64,000 bases of DNA from Nocardioides yefusunii (lineage in GTDB: Bacteria; Actinomycetota; Actinomycetes; Propionibacteriales; Nocardioidaceae): positions 1,178,001 to 1,242,000 of the forward strand of contig NZ_CP034929.1 in NCBI RefSeq assembly GCF_004014875.1, read 5' to 3'. The notes beneath the pieces are model-generated. The model was given only the letters and a program-made list of their open reading frames with translations, ran no database searches and was not told the DNA's origin. Positions 30,677 through 39,869 of this stretch are shown here, one piece after another. The stretch's first letter is position 1. The number at the start of each line of letters is the position of its first letter. Made by a program: the position numbers and the translations under genes.

Positions 30677-31405
30677 GTGCCTCTCTACCGCGACGAGGCG
30701 GTCGTGCTGCGCACCCACAAGCTGGGCGAGGCCGACCGCATCATCACCCTCCTGACCCGCCACCACGGATTGGTCCGTGCTGTCGCCAAGGGGGTGCGGC
30801 GCACCACGTCGCGCTGGGGTTCACGGCTGGAGCCCTTCACCCACGTCGACCTCCAGCTGGCCGAGGGACGCAGCCTCGACACCATCACCCAGGCCGAGAC
30901 CATCAGCCCCTTCCAGTCCGAGCTCGGTCTGGACTACGAGCGCTACACCGCCTCGACAGTGATGCTGGAGACCGCCGAACGTCTCGTGGTGGAGGAGAAG
31001 CAGCCCGCGATCCAGCAGTTCCTGCTGCTGGTCGGTGCCCTACGGGCGATGGTCGACGGGGTGCACGCACCCCACCAGATCCTGGACTCCTACCTGCTGC
31101 GCTCGATGTCGGTGGCCGGTTACGCGCCGTCGTTCCTGCACTGCACCCGGTGCGGTGTCGAAGGCCCGCACCGCTTCTTCAGCCCGGCGGCCGGCGGCGT
31201 CCTGTGCGTCACCTGTCGGGTCCCGGGCTGTGCGACGCCTGCTCCCGAGACCCTGGAACTGCTGGGCGCGCTGCTGGCCGGCAACTGGGCGTTCGTGCAC
31301 GCCGCGGATCCGCGCTGTGCCAAGGAGGCCAGTGGTCTGGTCGCGGCCTACCTCGGCTGGCACCTCGAGCGTGGACTGCGATCCTTGGAGTACGTCGAGC
31401 GCTGA
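30677..31405 (+). CDS. recO: DNA repair protein RecO
   Basis: Mediator that loads RecA onto SSB-coated DNA in the RecFOR pathway. The 242-residue protein has the N-terminal OB fold (YRDEAVVLRTHKLGEADRII) and a C-terminal helical domain with a zinc site CTRCGVEG and CVTCR. GTG 30677 gives the family start; a longer frame from 30635 is not conserved in style. uppS follows after a short tandem repeat. Confidence 0.93.
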   Translation: MPLYRDEAVVLRTHKLGEADRIITLLTRHHGLVRAVAKGVRRTTSRWGSRLEPFTHVDLQLAEGRSLDTITQAETISPFQSELGLDYERYTASTVMLETAERLVVEEKQPAIQQFLLLVGALRAMVDGVHAPHQILDSYLLRSMSVAGYAPSFLHCTRCGVEGPHRFFSPAAGGVLCVTCRVPGCATPAPETLELLGALLAGNWAFVHAADPRCAKEASGLVAAYLGWHLERGLRSLEYVER

Positions 31406-31429
31406 GCGAGACGGGGCGGCTGCACCGGC

Positions 31430-31498
31430 CCGATGGGCTGCTCCGCACCGAGCCGATGGGCTGCTCCGCACCGAGCCGATGGGCTGCTCCGCACCGGG
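31430..31498 (+). repeat. Three tandem copies of a 23-bp unit
   Basis: The unit CCGATGGGCTGCTCCGCACC (plus GAG) occurs three times head to tail at 31430, 31453 and 31476, the last copy diverging at its end. It fills most of the recO-uppS gap, just before the uppS promoter. No further copy was noticed elsewhere in the window. Confidence 0.9.
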
Positions 31499-31503
31499 GG
31501 TCG

Positions 31504-31509
31504 TAGGCT
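31504..31509 (+). promoter_or_regulatory. -10 element for leaderless uppS mRNA
   Basis: TAGGCT lies 7 nt before GTG 31517, with no ribosome site between. Confidence 0.55.
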
Positions 31510-31516
31510 TCTGGAC

Positions 31517-32365
31517 GTGAAGTTCGCAGCGCCCCAGACTCCCTCCCGGTCGTCCCGTTCGGGATCTGCACCGCAGGCGGTCCGTCAGCCGACCCCGCAT
31601 CCTTCCGGCGCGACCCCGCCGTCGATCCCCGCCGAACTGGTTCCGCACCACGTCGCGGTGGTCATGGACGGCAACGGACGCTGGGCGAAGGAGCGTGGAC
31701 TGCCGCGCACCAAGGGCCACGAGCAGGGCGAGTCCTCTCTCTTCGACGTCGTCGAGGGCGCGATCGAGATCGGTGTGAAGGCGATCAGCGCCTACGCGTT
31801 CTCGACCGAGAACTGGGCCCGCTCACCCGAGGAGGTCCGGTTCCTGATGGGCTTCAATCGCGACGTGATCCGCCGCCGTCGTGACGAGATGAACGAGCTC
31901 GGCGTCCGGGTGAAGTGGGCCGGCCGCGCGCCGCGTCTGTGGAAGTCGGTGATCAAGGAGCTCCAGGAGGCCGAGGAGCTCACGAAGAACAACACCGTCT
32001 GCACCCTGACGATGTGCGTCAACTACGGCGGTCGCGCCGAACTCACCGACGCCGTCCAGGCGATCGCCAAGAAGGTCGCCGAAGGCCGACTCGACCCGAA
32101 GAAGATCACCGAGAAGACGATCGCCGCGCACCTCTACGTGCCCGAGCTGGCCGAGGCCGACATGGTCTGGCGCACCTCGGGCGAGCAGCGACTGAGCAAC
32201 TTCATGACCTGGCAGGCGGCCTATGCGGAGTTCGTCTTCTCCGACGTGCTCTGGCCCGACGTCGACCGTCGTCACCTGTGGGCAGCCGTCGACGAGTACG
32301 CCCGCCGCGACCGTCGCTACGGCGGCGCGGAGCCGAACCCCGTCGCAGCGCCGAGCGGCGCCTGA
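31517..32365 (+). CDS. uppS: Isoprenyl transferase (cis-prenyl diphosphate synthase)
   Basis: Makes the long-chain cis-polyprenyl diphosphate that becomes the lipid carrier for peptidoglycan. The 282-residue product has VVMDGNGRWAKERG, AYAFSTENWAR and the C-terminal RTSGEQRLSNFMTWQ signatures. The first about 35 residues are Pro/Ser-rich and not conserved. Chain length cannot be read from the sequence; decaprenyl is usual in actinobacteria. Confidence 0.94.
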   Translation: MKFAAPQTPSRSSRSGSAPQAVRQPTPHPSGATPPSIPAELVPHHVAVVMDGNGRWAKERGLPRTKGHEQGESSLFDVVEGAIEIGVKAISAYAFSTENWARSPEEVRFLMGFNRDVIRRRRDEMNELGVRVKWAGRAPRLWKSVIKELQEAEELTKNNTVCTLTMCVNYGGRAELTDAVQAIAKKVAEGRLDPKKITEKTIAAHLYVPELAEADMVWRTSGEQRLSNFMTWQAAYAEFVFSDVLWPDVDRRHLWAAVDEYARRDRRYGGAEPNPVAAPSGA

Positions 32366-32381
32366 ACGCCCACGCACGCAA

Positions 32382-32413
32382 AGAGGCCGTCACCCCGTGG
32401 GGTGACGGCCTCT
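32382..32413. terminator. Bidirectional terminator between uppS and zur
   Basis: A perfect 15-bp stem (32382-32396 with 32399-32413) with a very tight loop lies between convergent genes, with AAA on its left side. Confidence 0.88.
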
Positions 32414-32445
32414 CGTGCTCTGACGCTCGAGCCGTGCGGTACGGA

Positions 32446-32919
32446 TCAGGCAGCGCAGTCCGGGCAGGTGCCGAACAGTTCGATCGAGTGGCTGATCTGG
32501 CTGTAGCCGTGCTCGTTCGCGATCGACTCGGCCCACGCCTCGACGGCCGGGCCCTCGATCTCCACGGTGGCACCGCACTGGCGGCACAGCAGGTGGTGGT
32601 GGTGGCGGTCCGCCTCGCACTGGCGATAGACGGACTCGCCGTCCTCACGGCGCAGGACGTCGATCATCCCGGCGTCGGCCAGCGCCGCCAGGGTGCGGTA
32701 GACGGTGGCCAGGCCGACCTTGTTGCCCGCCGACGTCACGGCGTCGTGGATCTCCTGCGCGGAACGGAACTCGCGGGCATCGGTGAGCGCAGCGGTCACG
32801 GCGACGCGCTGCCTGGTCGGACGCATCGGGGGTGCAGCGGGTTCGTCGTCCACCGCCCCGTGGGCATGGCCGTGGCCGTGCCCGGTGCTGGGACTGGGGG
32901 CAGGATCAGTGCTCGTCAT
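32446..32919 (-). CDS. zur: Zinc uptake regulator (Fur family)
   Basis: Zinc-sensing repressor. The 157-residue protein has a winged helix (PTRQRVAVTAALTD and GLATVYRTLAALADAGMI), the metal-site run ADRHHHHLLCRQCG and a C-terminal CPDC pair for structural zinc. Its N-terminus carries a non-conserved His-rich patch (GHGHGHAHG). It is the last gene of the znu operon and overlaps znuB, so Zur probably controls its own synthesis through the boxes before znuA. Zur is chosen over Fur on this context. Confidence 0.9.
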   Translation of the reverse strand: MTSTDPAPSPSTGHGHGHAHGAVDDEPAAPPMRPTRQRVAVTAALTDAREFRSAQEIHDAVTSAGNKVGLATVYRTLAALADAGMIDVLRREDGESVYRQCEADRHHHHLLCRQCGATVEIEGPAVEAWAESIANEHGYSQISHSIELFGTCPDCAA

Positions 32920-33931
32920 AGTGCTCTCCGTGCGGTGCGTGACGGTGGCCGTCGTGGAGGTAGTCCACGTGGTCGCCGTGCGGAACTGCGCGGTGACCGC
33001 AGTCCTCTCCGTGCAGGTGCGTGTGCCCAGTGTCGTCGGGGTCGGTGTGCGGGACCGCGTCGGGGGCCTCGTCGAGCAGCGGGAAGGGTGCGTTCAACCG
33101 GTCCCGACGCCGCATCCAGGCACCGAACGGCCAGGCCACCAGGAAGATCGCCAGGGCGACCAGGACGATGGAAGCACCCGGAGCGACGTCTGCACTCGAC
33201 GGCGCGCCGGCCGCGGTGAGGAGGCCACCCACGGCGGCGGTCATGCCGACCGTCATCGACATCCACAGGGTGCGGCGGAAGGAACTGGTCACCTGCTGCG
33301 CGGTGGCCACCGGAATCACCATGAGCGCCGAGACCAGGAGCAGACCCACGGTGCGCATCGCGACGGTGACGGAGATGGCTGCGAGGATCGCGACCAGCAG
33401 GTTGTAGAAGCGGGTGTTGAGACCCGAGACGCGGGCGAACTCCTGGTCGTGGGCGACCGCGAAGAGCTGCGGTGCGAGACCCACGCAGAGCACGAGCAGC
33501 ACCGCGGCCAGGATCACGGTGACGAGCACGTCGCCCCACGAGATCGTGGTGATGGAGCCGAAGAGGTACTGCTGGAGCTTGGAGGTGGACTGGCCGCCGA
33601 GACCGGCGACGAAGATGCCGCCCGCGAGACCGCCGTAGAAGAGCAGCGCGAGCGCGACGTCACCGCCGGAGAGCCCGCGTTCACGGATCAGTTCGATCGC
33701 GACCGCACCGAGGATCGCGGCGACCACCGCTGTCCAGGTGGGGGAGGCGCTGGTGACCAGACCGATGGCGACACCGGTGACGGCGACGTGGCCCAGACCG
33801 TCACCCATCAGGGACATTCGGCGCTGGACCATGTAGGTGCCGACCGCCGGGACGGCGAGGCCGGTGAAGAAGGCCGCGAGCAGGGCTCGGACCATGAACT
33901 CCATCGACAGCAGGTCGAGGTAGTCGTTCAT
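32906..33931 (-). CDS. znuB: Zinc ABC transporter permease
   Basis: Membrane subunit of the zinc importer, ABC-3 family, 341 residues with about eight transmembrane helices and the family start FMVRALLAAFFTGLAVPAVG. The last about 45 residues form a soluble histidine-rich tail (for example DGHRHAPHGEHYDEH), which is not part of the conserved permease. Its start overlaps the znuC stop by one base, and its stop overlaps zur. Confidence 0.93.
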   Translation of the reverse strand: MNDYLDLLSMEFMVRALLAAFFTGLAVPAVGTYMVQRRMSLMGDGLGHVAVTGVAIGLVTSASPTWTAVVAAILGAVAIELIRERGLSGGDVALALLFYGGLAGGIFVAGLGGQSTSKLQQYLFGSITTISWGDVLVTVILAAVLLVLCVGLAPQLFAVAHDQEFARVSGLNTRFYNLLVAILAAISVTVAMRTVGLLLVSALMVIPVATAQQVTSSFRRTLWMSMTVGMTAAVGGLLTAAGAPSSADVAPGASIVLVALAIFLVAWPFGAWMRRRDRLNAPFPLLDEAPDAVPHTDPDDTGHTHLHGEDCGHRAVPHGDHVDYLHDGHRHAPHGEHYDEH

Positions 33932-34785
33932 CAGTTCTTCTCCTCGTCGCGCGTGGCAGCTGCCTCGAAGGGCGACGTGACGTGGGGCAGGTGGTCGGGG
34001 GCGGGGGTCTCGTCGACGTGGTGGGCGTGACCGGTGTCCAGATGTGCGGTGTGCACGGCCTCGTGGCTCAGCGGGGCGCCGTCGTGGATGACGCGGCCGT
34101 CGCGCAGCACCACCGCGCGGTCGACGAGCGGCTCCAGCGGGCCGAGCTCATGGGCGACCAGGACGATGGTGACGCCGCGGCCCTGGAGCACCTTGAGGGT
34201 GTCGGCCAGGACCTGCTGGTTGGGCAGGTCGACGCCGGCGGTGGGCTCGTCGAGGAAGAGCAGGTCGGGCTGGCTGGCCAGGGCCCGGGCGATCAGGACG
34301 CGCTGCTGCTGGCCGCCCGAGAGCGAGGAGACCGCGGCACGGGCCTTGTCGGTGAGGCCGACGACCTCGATGGCTCGGTCGATCAGGTCGCGATCGGTGC
34401 GGCTCAGGGGGCGGAACGGCTTGCGGTGGGTGAGGCGCCCGGCGGAGACGACCTCCCACACGTTGGCCGGGACGCCGGACCCGGCGCCGGGACGCTGGGG
34501 GACGAAGCCGACGCGGTGCCAGTCGCTGAACTTCGAGACCTCGGTGCCGAAGAGTTCCAGGGTGCCCGAGGCCAGCGGTCGCAGGCCGGTGAGGGCACGC
34601 ACGAGAGTGGACTTGCCGGAGCCGTTGGCGCCCATGAGGGCGACGAACTCGCCGGTGCGGACGGTGAAGTCGACGGCCCGGACGATCGGTCGACCCTCGA
34701 TGACGACGGAACCGCCGCGCAGAACGAGCGGCGCGACGGGAGCGTCGGAGGGGTCCGTGGACTCGGGGGCGGTGGCGTTCAGCAT
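33931..34785 (-). CDS. znuC: Zinc ABC transporter ATP-binding protein
   Basis: ATPase of the zinc importer, 284 residues: Walker A GANGSGKST, signature LSGGQQQRVLIARAL, Walker B LLFLDEPTAGVD. The C-terminal about 45 residues are His-rich (HLDTGHAHHVDETPAP), as in the other proteins of this operon. Its start overlaps the znuA stop by 7 bp. Confidence 0.93.
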   Translation of the reverse strand: MLNATAPESTDPSDAPVAPLVLRGGSVVIEGRPIVRAVDFTVRTGEFVALMGANGSGKSTLVRALTGLRPLASGTLELFGTEVSKFSDWHRVGFVPQRPGAGSGVPANVWEVVSAGRLTHRKPFRPLSRTDRDLIDRAIEVVGLTDKARAAVSSLSGGQQQRVLIARALASQPDLLFLDEPTAGVDLPNQQVLADTLKVLQGRGVTIVLVAHELGPLEPLVDRAVVLRDGRVIHDGAPLSHEAVHTAHLDTGHAHHVDETPAPDHLPHVTSPFEAAATRDEEKN

Positions 34786-35798
34786 GCGTTCGCCTTCTGC
34801 AGGGCGCCGAGGTTGGCGCGCATGAGGGAGAGGTAGTCGTCGGTGCTGTCGGAGGAGACCAGACCCTCGAGCGGGTCGAGCACCGCGGTGCCGATGCCGG
34901 CGTCCTTGGCCAGCTGCTCGGTCAGCTTGGTGGGGGCCAGCGTCTCGGTGAAGACGGTGGTGACGCCCTCGTCGGCGATCACCTCGGAGAGGTGCTTGAG
35001 GTCGCCCGGGGTCGGCTCGGCGCCGGGGGAGAGGCCGGCGACCGCCTCGAACTCGAGGCCGTACCGCTTCAGGTAGCCGAACGCGTCATGGCTGACCACG
35101 ACGGTGGAGCGCTCGCACGAGGCGAGCCCCTCGGCGTACTCGGTGTCCAGGGCGGTCAGCTGGTCGACGAGTGCGTCGGCGTTGGCGCGGTAGGTCTCGG
35201 CGTTGTCGGCATCGAGGTCGCTGAGCTCGTCGGCCAGGGCCTCGGCGTAGGTGACCATCATCAGCGGGTTGAGCCAGAAGTGCGGGTCGGTGTCGCCGTG
35301 GTCGTGCCCGTCGTGAGAGTCGCCGTGGTCGTGCCCGTCGTGAGAGTCAGCGTGGTCGGCGTGTTCCGCCTCGGTCTCGCCGGCGTGCTCGTCCTCGTGG
35401 GAGTGGTCGTGGGAGTGGTCGTGCTCCTCGAACGGGATGAACTCCAGCACCTTCGCTACGTCGAGGACCCGGCCCTTGGCGTTGGCCTTCACCGAGGCGT
35501 CGATCTCGGCCTGGAAACCACCGCTGACGACGACGAGGTCGGCGCGGGCCAACGTGGCGGTGGCCTGCAGGGAGGGCTCCGAGGAGTGAGCATCCTTGCC
35601 GGGGCGGGTCAGGTTGGCGACCTCGACGTCGTCGCCGCCGACCTGTTCCGCGACCCAGGCCAGGGGGTAGAACCCGGCTGCCACGCGGACCGTGTCGTCC
35701 TCCTCGAAGGCTGAACACCCGGTCCCTGCGAGCAGGAGCGCACCCAGGAGTGCGGTGGTGGTCAGGGGGCGGTGCAGGAGGGAACGACGCGATGACAT
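34779..35798 (-). CDS. znuA: Zinc ABC transporter substrate-binding lipoprotein
   Basis: Extracytoplasmic zinc-binding protein, 339 residues. A signal peptide ends with lipobox LAGTGC. The binding domain contains the metal histidines in KDAHSSEPSLQ, DPHFWLNP and VSHDAFGYL, and between the first two lies the flexible His/Asp/Glu loop (about residues 125-185) with two copies of DSHDGHDHGD. ATG 35798 gives a normal signal peptide; the frame continues upstream through the operator region. Confidence 0.94.
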   Translation of the reverse strand: MSSRRSLLHRPLTTTALLGALLLAGTGCSAFEEDDTVRVAAGFYPLAWVAEQVGGDDVEVANLTRPGKDAHSSEPSLQATATLARADLVVVSGGFQAEIDASVKANAKGRVLDVAKVLEFIPFEEHDHSHDHSHEDEHAGETEAEHADHADSHDGHDHGDSHDGHDHGDTDPHFWLNPLMMVTYAEALADELSDLDADNAETYRANADALVDQLTALDTEYAEGLASCERSTVVVSHDAFGYLKRYGLEFEAVAGLSPGAEPTPGDLKHLSEVIADEGVTTVFTETLAPTKLTEQLAKDAGIGTAVLDPLEGLVSSDSTDDYLSLMRANLGALQKANAC

Positions 35799-35833
35799 GA
35801 GAACGATTCTCACACTTGTGAGAACGGTTTTCA
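35798..35833 (-). promoter_or_regulatory. Two tandem Zur-box-like operators
   Basis: TGAGAACGATTCTCA (35798-35812) and TGAGAACGGTTTTCA (35819-35833) are 15-bp palindromes with 6-bp arms (the second has one mismatch), spaced 21 bp centre to centre, two helical turns. The first touches the znuA start codon. This fits the actinobacterial Zur box consensus and would repress znuA-znuC-znuB-zur when zinc is sufficient. Confidence 0.88.
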
Positions 35834-35967
35834 ATTCTGTGACACGCATTGGTTCGAGATGGACGCCGTGAGCCACGTCCCCGGGAAGCGCAGGTCACAC
35901 CCGCGACGCACCGCGGGCGGCCGGAGGAAGGGAAACCGGGCGCGGGTGGATACGCTGGAGGCTTCAG

Positions 35968-35988
35968 GGGTCGGCAGCCAGCCGACCC
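35968..35988 (+). promoter_or_regulatory. Hairpin in the glyS leader
   Basis: GGGTCGGC pairs with GCCGACCC across a 5-nt loop, 26 bp before glyS. TACGCT at 35951 is a possible -10. No T-box features are visible in the 215-bp gap, so a role is uncertain. Confidence 0.45.
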
Positions 35989-36013
35989 TTCCCTTGCAGC
36001 AGGAGTGAAGAAC

Positions 36014-37411
36014 GTGGCCAAGGCCCCCGCATCGATCGTCGACACCGTCGTCTCCCTCGCCAAGCGCCGAGGTTTCGTGTTCCCGTGCGGCGAGATCTAC
36101 GGCGGAACCCGGTCCGCCTGGGACTACGGCCCGCTCGGAGTGGAGCTGAAGGAGAACATCAAGCGTCAGTGGTGGAAGGCCATGGTCCAGGGCCGCGAGG
36201 ACGTCGTCGGCCTTGACTCCTCCATCATTCTGCCGCGTGAGACCTGGGTCGCCTCGGGTCACGTCGCCACCTTCAACGACCCGCTGACCGAGTGCCTCTC
36301 GTGCCACAAGCGCTTCCGCGCCGACCACCTCCAGGAGGCCGTCGCGGAGAAGAAGGGCATCGAGAACCCCGACGACGTCCCGATGGCCGAGATCGCCTGT
36401 GCCAACTGTGGCACCCGCGGCCAGTGGACCGAGCCGAAGGAGTTCTCGGGCATGCTCAAGACCCACCTCGGTGTCACCGAGGACGAGTCGGGCCTGCACT
36501 ACCTCCGCCCCGAGACCGCCCAGGGCATCTTCCTCAACTTCGCCAACGTCGTGACCTCCTCGCGCAAGAAGCCGCCGTTCGGCATCGCGCAGATCGGCAA
36601 GTCGTTCCGCAACGAGATCACGCCGGGCAACTTCATCTTCCGCACCCGCGAGTTCGAGCAGATGGAGATGGAGTTCTTCGTCAAGCCGGGTGAGGACGAC
36701 GAGTGGCACCAGTACTGGATCAACGAGCGCCTCAACTGGTACGTCGACCTCGGTGTCAACCGCGACAACCTGCGCCTCTTCGAGCACCCGCTGGAGAAGC
36801 TGTCGCACTACTCCAAGGGCACCACGGACATCGAGTACCGCTTCCGCTTCGCCGGTTCGGAGTGGGGTGAGCTCGAGGGCATCGCCAACCGCACCGACTA
36901 CGACCTCTCGACCCACGCCCAGCACTCCGGCGCTGACCTGCGTTACTACGACCAGGCCAACGACGAGCGCTACACGCCGTACGTCATCGAGCCGGCGGCT
37001 GGTCTGTCGCGTTCGCTGATGACCTTCCTCGTCGACGCGTACACCGAGGACGAGGCCCCCAACACCAAGGGTGGCGTCGACAAGCGTGTCGTGCTCAAGC
37101 TCGACCCGCGCCTGGCTCCGGTCAAGGTCGCCGTCCTGCCGCTCTCGCGCAACGCCGACCTCTCGCCCAAGGCCAAGGCCCTGGCCGAGGAACTGCGTCG
37201 CAACTGGAACGTCGAGTTCGACGACTCCGGTGCCATCGGCCGTCGTTACCGTCGTCAGGACGAGATCGGTACCCCGTTCTGCGTCACCGTCGACTTCGAC
37301 ACCCTTGAGGACAACGCGGTCACCGTCCGCGAGCGCGACACCATGAACCAGGAGCGCGTCTCCCTCGACGGCATCTCGGCGTACTTCGCCGCGAAGCTGA
37401 TCGGCTGCTGA
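36014..37411 (+). CDS. glyS: Glycine-tRNA ligase (dimeric type)
   Basis: Class II synthetase of the alpha2 type, 465 residues. Motif 2 and 3 regions are visible ([37 protein letters not shown]), with the typical opening [27 protein letters not shown], split by a zinc-like CLSCHKRF and CANCGTRGQ pair. GTG 36014 follows AGGAG nine bases upstream. A strong terminator follows. Confidence 0.96.
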   Translation: MAKAPASIVDTVVSLAKRRGFVFPCGEIYGGTRSAWDYGPLGVELKENIKRQWWKAMVQGREDVVGLDSSIILPRETWVASGHVATFNDPLTECLSCHKRFRADHLQEAVAEKKGIENPDDVPMAEIACANCGTRGQWTEPKEFSGMLKTHLGVTEDESGLHYLRPETAQGIFLNFANVVTSSRKKPPFGIAQIGKSFRNEITPGNFIFRTREFEQMEMEFFVKPGEDDEWHQYWINERLNWYVDLGVNRDNLRLFEHPLEKLSHYSKGTTDIEYRFRFAGSEWGELEGIANRTDYDLSTHAQHSGADLRYYDQANDERYTPYVIEPAAGLSRSLMTFLVDAYTEDEAPNTKGGVDKRVVLKLDPRLAPVKVAVLPLSRNADLSPKAKALAEELRRNWNVEFDDSGAIGRRYRRQDEIGTPFCVTVDFDTLEDNAVTVRERDTMNQERVSLDGISAYFAAKLIGC

Positions 37412-37453
37412 CGCACCGAGGACCGGTCACGACGGACGTCTGACGTCCGTTCC

Positions 37454-37490
37454 ACGAGCCCCCGCCCGGCCTTGCCGGACGGGGGCTCGT
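37454..37490 (+). terminator. glyS terminator
   Basis: A 16-bp GC-rich stem with one mismatch (37454-37469 with 37475-37490) lies 42 bp after the glyS stop. Confidence 0.85.
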
Positions 37491-37542
37491 CCGTCTGTCC
37501 GGCACTCTTCCGCCCGGCCCTGCCCGGTGGGACGGTGGGCTC

Positions 37543-38565
37543 ATGAGCACTCAACGGCGCGGCAGGCTCGTCCTTCTCGGCTCCACCATGGCGGGGGTCC
37601 TCTGCGCGGGCCTCGTGTCCCAGGCCGGTCCGGCTGGCGCGGCCGAACAGATCGATCCGCGGCGCCTCGTGCGTGGCGTGGAGTCGACGGTCCCGCACCT
37701 CCAGGACGGGGTGATCCGGGTCGGTCCGAGGTCGCTCAAGGTCTCGGTCCCGGTCCGGGCCTCGGGGCAGACGTTGCTCGGACGCTCGGGCAAGGACTGG
37801 GTGGTCCACACCACCTACCGCTCCGCGAGCCATGTGCACGCAGTGCGCCGTGGCCGTGCGGCGCGGCTGGTCCCCGGCGGGAAGCCGAAGGAGAACCCGT
37901 CGCTGATCCGCTCCGTGCGGCTCTCCCGCGGTGGGCAGTTGCTCGTGTGGACGGCCGAGAGCAGGGGCGGCACGGAGACCACGGTGGTGCGCCTCGCCGA
38001 CGGCAAGGTGTTCGGGATCGCTCCCTTCAACTACGAGGACCACTTCCCCACGTCGCAGCCGCTCGACGCGAAGGGCAACCGGATCCTCGTCGCGGTCGGC
38101 GCTCCCTACGTCTGGAACCCGACCACGGCGCGGGCTCGTCAGCTCCCCGTGGGTGCGTCCTCGGGCGCAATGATGGAGGACGACGTCATCTTCGTCGCGA
38201 CCGGACGCTGGTCCTACGGGCCCACGAAGATCTCCTCGCCCGGGGTCCCGGCGTGGACGGCGAGGAACTTCGAACCGCATGACGTCTCGCCCGACGGCCG
38301 CTTGGTCCTGGGGCACCAGATCACCCGCAGTCACGGGCGCCAGGTCCTGCAGCTGCGCCGGATGTCGGACGGCACGGTGCTGCGCAAGTGGGCCTACGGC
38401 GCGCGCGGCGGGCGAGAGACCACGGCGGCCTTCGAGAACGACACCCGGGTCGTGTTCGAGGTCAACCGCGGTGGCGCCTCGGCGCTGGTGCGCTGCCGGG
38501 TGAAGGGCGGCTGTACACGCGCCTCCTCGCTGGGCGGGACGCTGACCTTCCCGCACGAGCGGTGA
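37543..38565 (+). CDS. Secreted protein of unknown function, beta-propeller-like
   Basis: A 340-residue protein with a clear Sec signal peptide (RRGRLVLLGSTMAGVLCAG, cleavage after about residue 36, AGAAE). The mature part has repeated strand-turn patterns such as RLSRGGQLLVWTAES, SPDGRLVLGHQITR and DGTVLRKWAYGARGG that resemble TolB/WD-like propeller blades. No catalytic motif is evident. It stands alone between glyS and dusB; function not assigned. Confidence 0.65.
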   Translation: MSTQRRGRLVLLGSTMAGVLCAGLVSQAGPAGAAEQIDPRRLVRGVESTVPHLQDGVIRVGPRSLKVSVPVRASGQTLLGRSGKDWVVHTTYRSASHVHAVRRGRAARLVPGGKPKENPSLIRSVRLSRGGQLLVWTAESRGGTETTVVRLADGKVFGIAPFNYEDHFPTSQPLDAKGNRILVAVGAPYVWNPTTARARQLPVGASSGAMMEDDVIFVATGRWSYGPTKISSPGVPAWTARNFEPHDVSPDGRLVLGHQITRSHGRQVLQLRRMSDGTVLRKWAYGARGGRETTAAFENDTRVVFEVNRGGASALVRCRVKGGCTRASSLGGTLTFPHER

Positions 38566-38599
38566 ACGGGCGAGATTTGGGTGGCCCCGAGGGCGGGCG

Positions 38600-38605
38600 G
38601 AGAAT
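38600..38605 (+). promoter_or_regulatory. -10 element for leaderless dusB mRNA
   Basis: GAGAAT lies 6 nt before ATG 38612, without a ribosome site. Confidence 0.4.
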
Positions 38606-38611
38606 GGATGC

Positions 38612-39763
38612 ATGGTCTCTGCAGCACCCGCTCTCCCCACCGAGCTCGTCCTGGGCAACGTCCGGGTCGACACCCCTGTGGTGCTCGCGCCGATGGCGGG
38701 CATCACCAACGCCGCCTACCGCCGTCTCTGCGCCGAGCAGGGGGCCGGCCTCTACGTCTGCGAGATGATCACCTCGCGTGGTCTCGTCGAGGGTGACGAG
38801 CACACCAAGCAGATGCTCGTCTTCGACGAGCTGGAGACCGTCCGTTCGGTCCAGCTCTACGGCACCGACCCCAAGTACGTCGGCGAGGCTGCGGAGATCC
38901 TCTGCAACGAGTACGGCGTCGCGCACGTCGACCTCAACTTCGGCTGTCCGGTCCCCAAGGTGACCCGCAAGGGTGGCGGCGGTGTCCTGCCCTACAAGCG
39001 GGGCCTGCTCGCCGAGATCCTCGAGTCCGCGGTTGCGGCAACCTCGAAGTACGACGTCCCGTTGACGATCAAGACCCGCATGGGCATCGACGACGACAAC
39101 CTGACCTACCTCGACGCGGGCCGGATCGCGCAGGAGAGCGGCGTCGCCGCGATCGCCCTGCACGGCCGCACCGTGGAGCAGGCCTACTCCGGCGTCGCCA
39201 ACTGGGACGCGATCGCCGAGCTGGTCCAGCACGTCGACATTCCGGTCCTGGGCAACGGCGACATCTGGGAGGCCGCTGACGCGGTCCGGATGATCCAGCA
39301 CACCGGGGCCGCCGGCGTCGTCGTCGGTCGTGGTTGTCTGGGGCGTCCGTGGCTCTTCCGCGACCTCGCGGCGGCCTTCGCCGGTGAGCCGACCACCGCG
39401 CTCCCCACCCTGGGTGAGGTCGCCGGCATGATGCGTCGTCACGCCGAGCTCCTCTGTGACCTGATGGGTGAGGAGAAGGGCTGCAAGGAGTTCCGCAAGC
39501 ACATCTCCTGGTACCTCAAGGGCTTCGGTGCCGGCGGCAGTCTGCGCCACAGCCTCGGCCTGGTCGACACCCTGGAGCACCTCGACGAGATGCTGGCCGA
39601 CCTGGACTGGAACGAGCCGTTCCCGGCCTCCGAGCTCGGCGCTCCGCGCGGTCGCCAGGGCGCTCCCCGCAAGCGGATCGTGATGCCGGAAGGATGGCTC
39701 GACGACGCCGACGGCCGCGGCATCCACACCGTCGAGGACGCCGACGAGGCCAGCGGCGGCTGA
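38612..39763 (+). CDS. dusB: tRNA-dihydrouridine synthase B family
   Basis: FMN-dependent enzyme that reduces uridines in the D-loop of tRNA. The 383-residue protein has the barrel signatures VVLAPMAGITNAAYRRLC, DLNFGCPVPKVTRKGGGGVL (with the catalytic Cys), TIKTRMGIDDDN and VVVGRGCLGRPWLF. The C-terminal about 50 residues are extra and charged. It stands alone, not followed by fis as in proteobacteria. Confidence 0.95.
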   Translation: MVSAAPALPTELVLGNVRVDTPVVLAPMAGITNAAYRRLCAEQGAGLYVCEMITSRGLVEGDEHTKQMLVFDELETVRSVQLYGTDPKYVGEAAEILCNEYGVAHVDLNFGCPVPKVTRKGGGGVLPYKRGLLAEILESAVAATSKYDVPLTIKTRMGIDDDNLTYLDAGRIAQESGVAAIALHGRTVEQAYSGVANWDAIAELVQHVDIPVLGNGDIWEAADAVRMIQHTGAAGVVVGRGCLGRPWLFRDLAAAFAGEPTTALPTLGEVAGMMRRHAELLCDLMGEEKGCKEFRKHISWYLKGFGAGGSLRHSLGLVDTLEHLDEMLADLDWNEPFPASELGAPRGRQGAPRKRIVMPEGWLDDADGRGIHTVEDADEASGG

Positions 39764-39869
39764 TCCGCACGGGTCCTGGACGGGGCGCTGTCAAGTGCTT
39801 CGCAGGACTCCGAGAAGTCTCCTCAGGATCGCCCCCGACATTGGTTCCTGTGCTTGACTCGCTCACTGT

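Noticed and set aside
35834-36013. T-box riboswitch before glyS
   Set aside because: No T-box sequence or specifier stem is visible; only a short hairpin is present.
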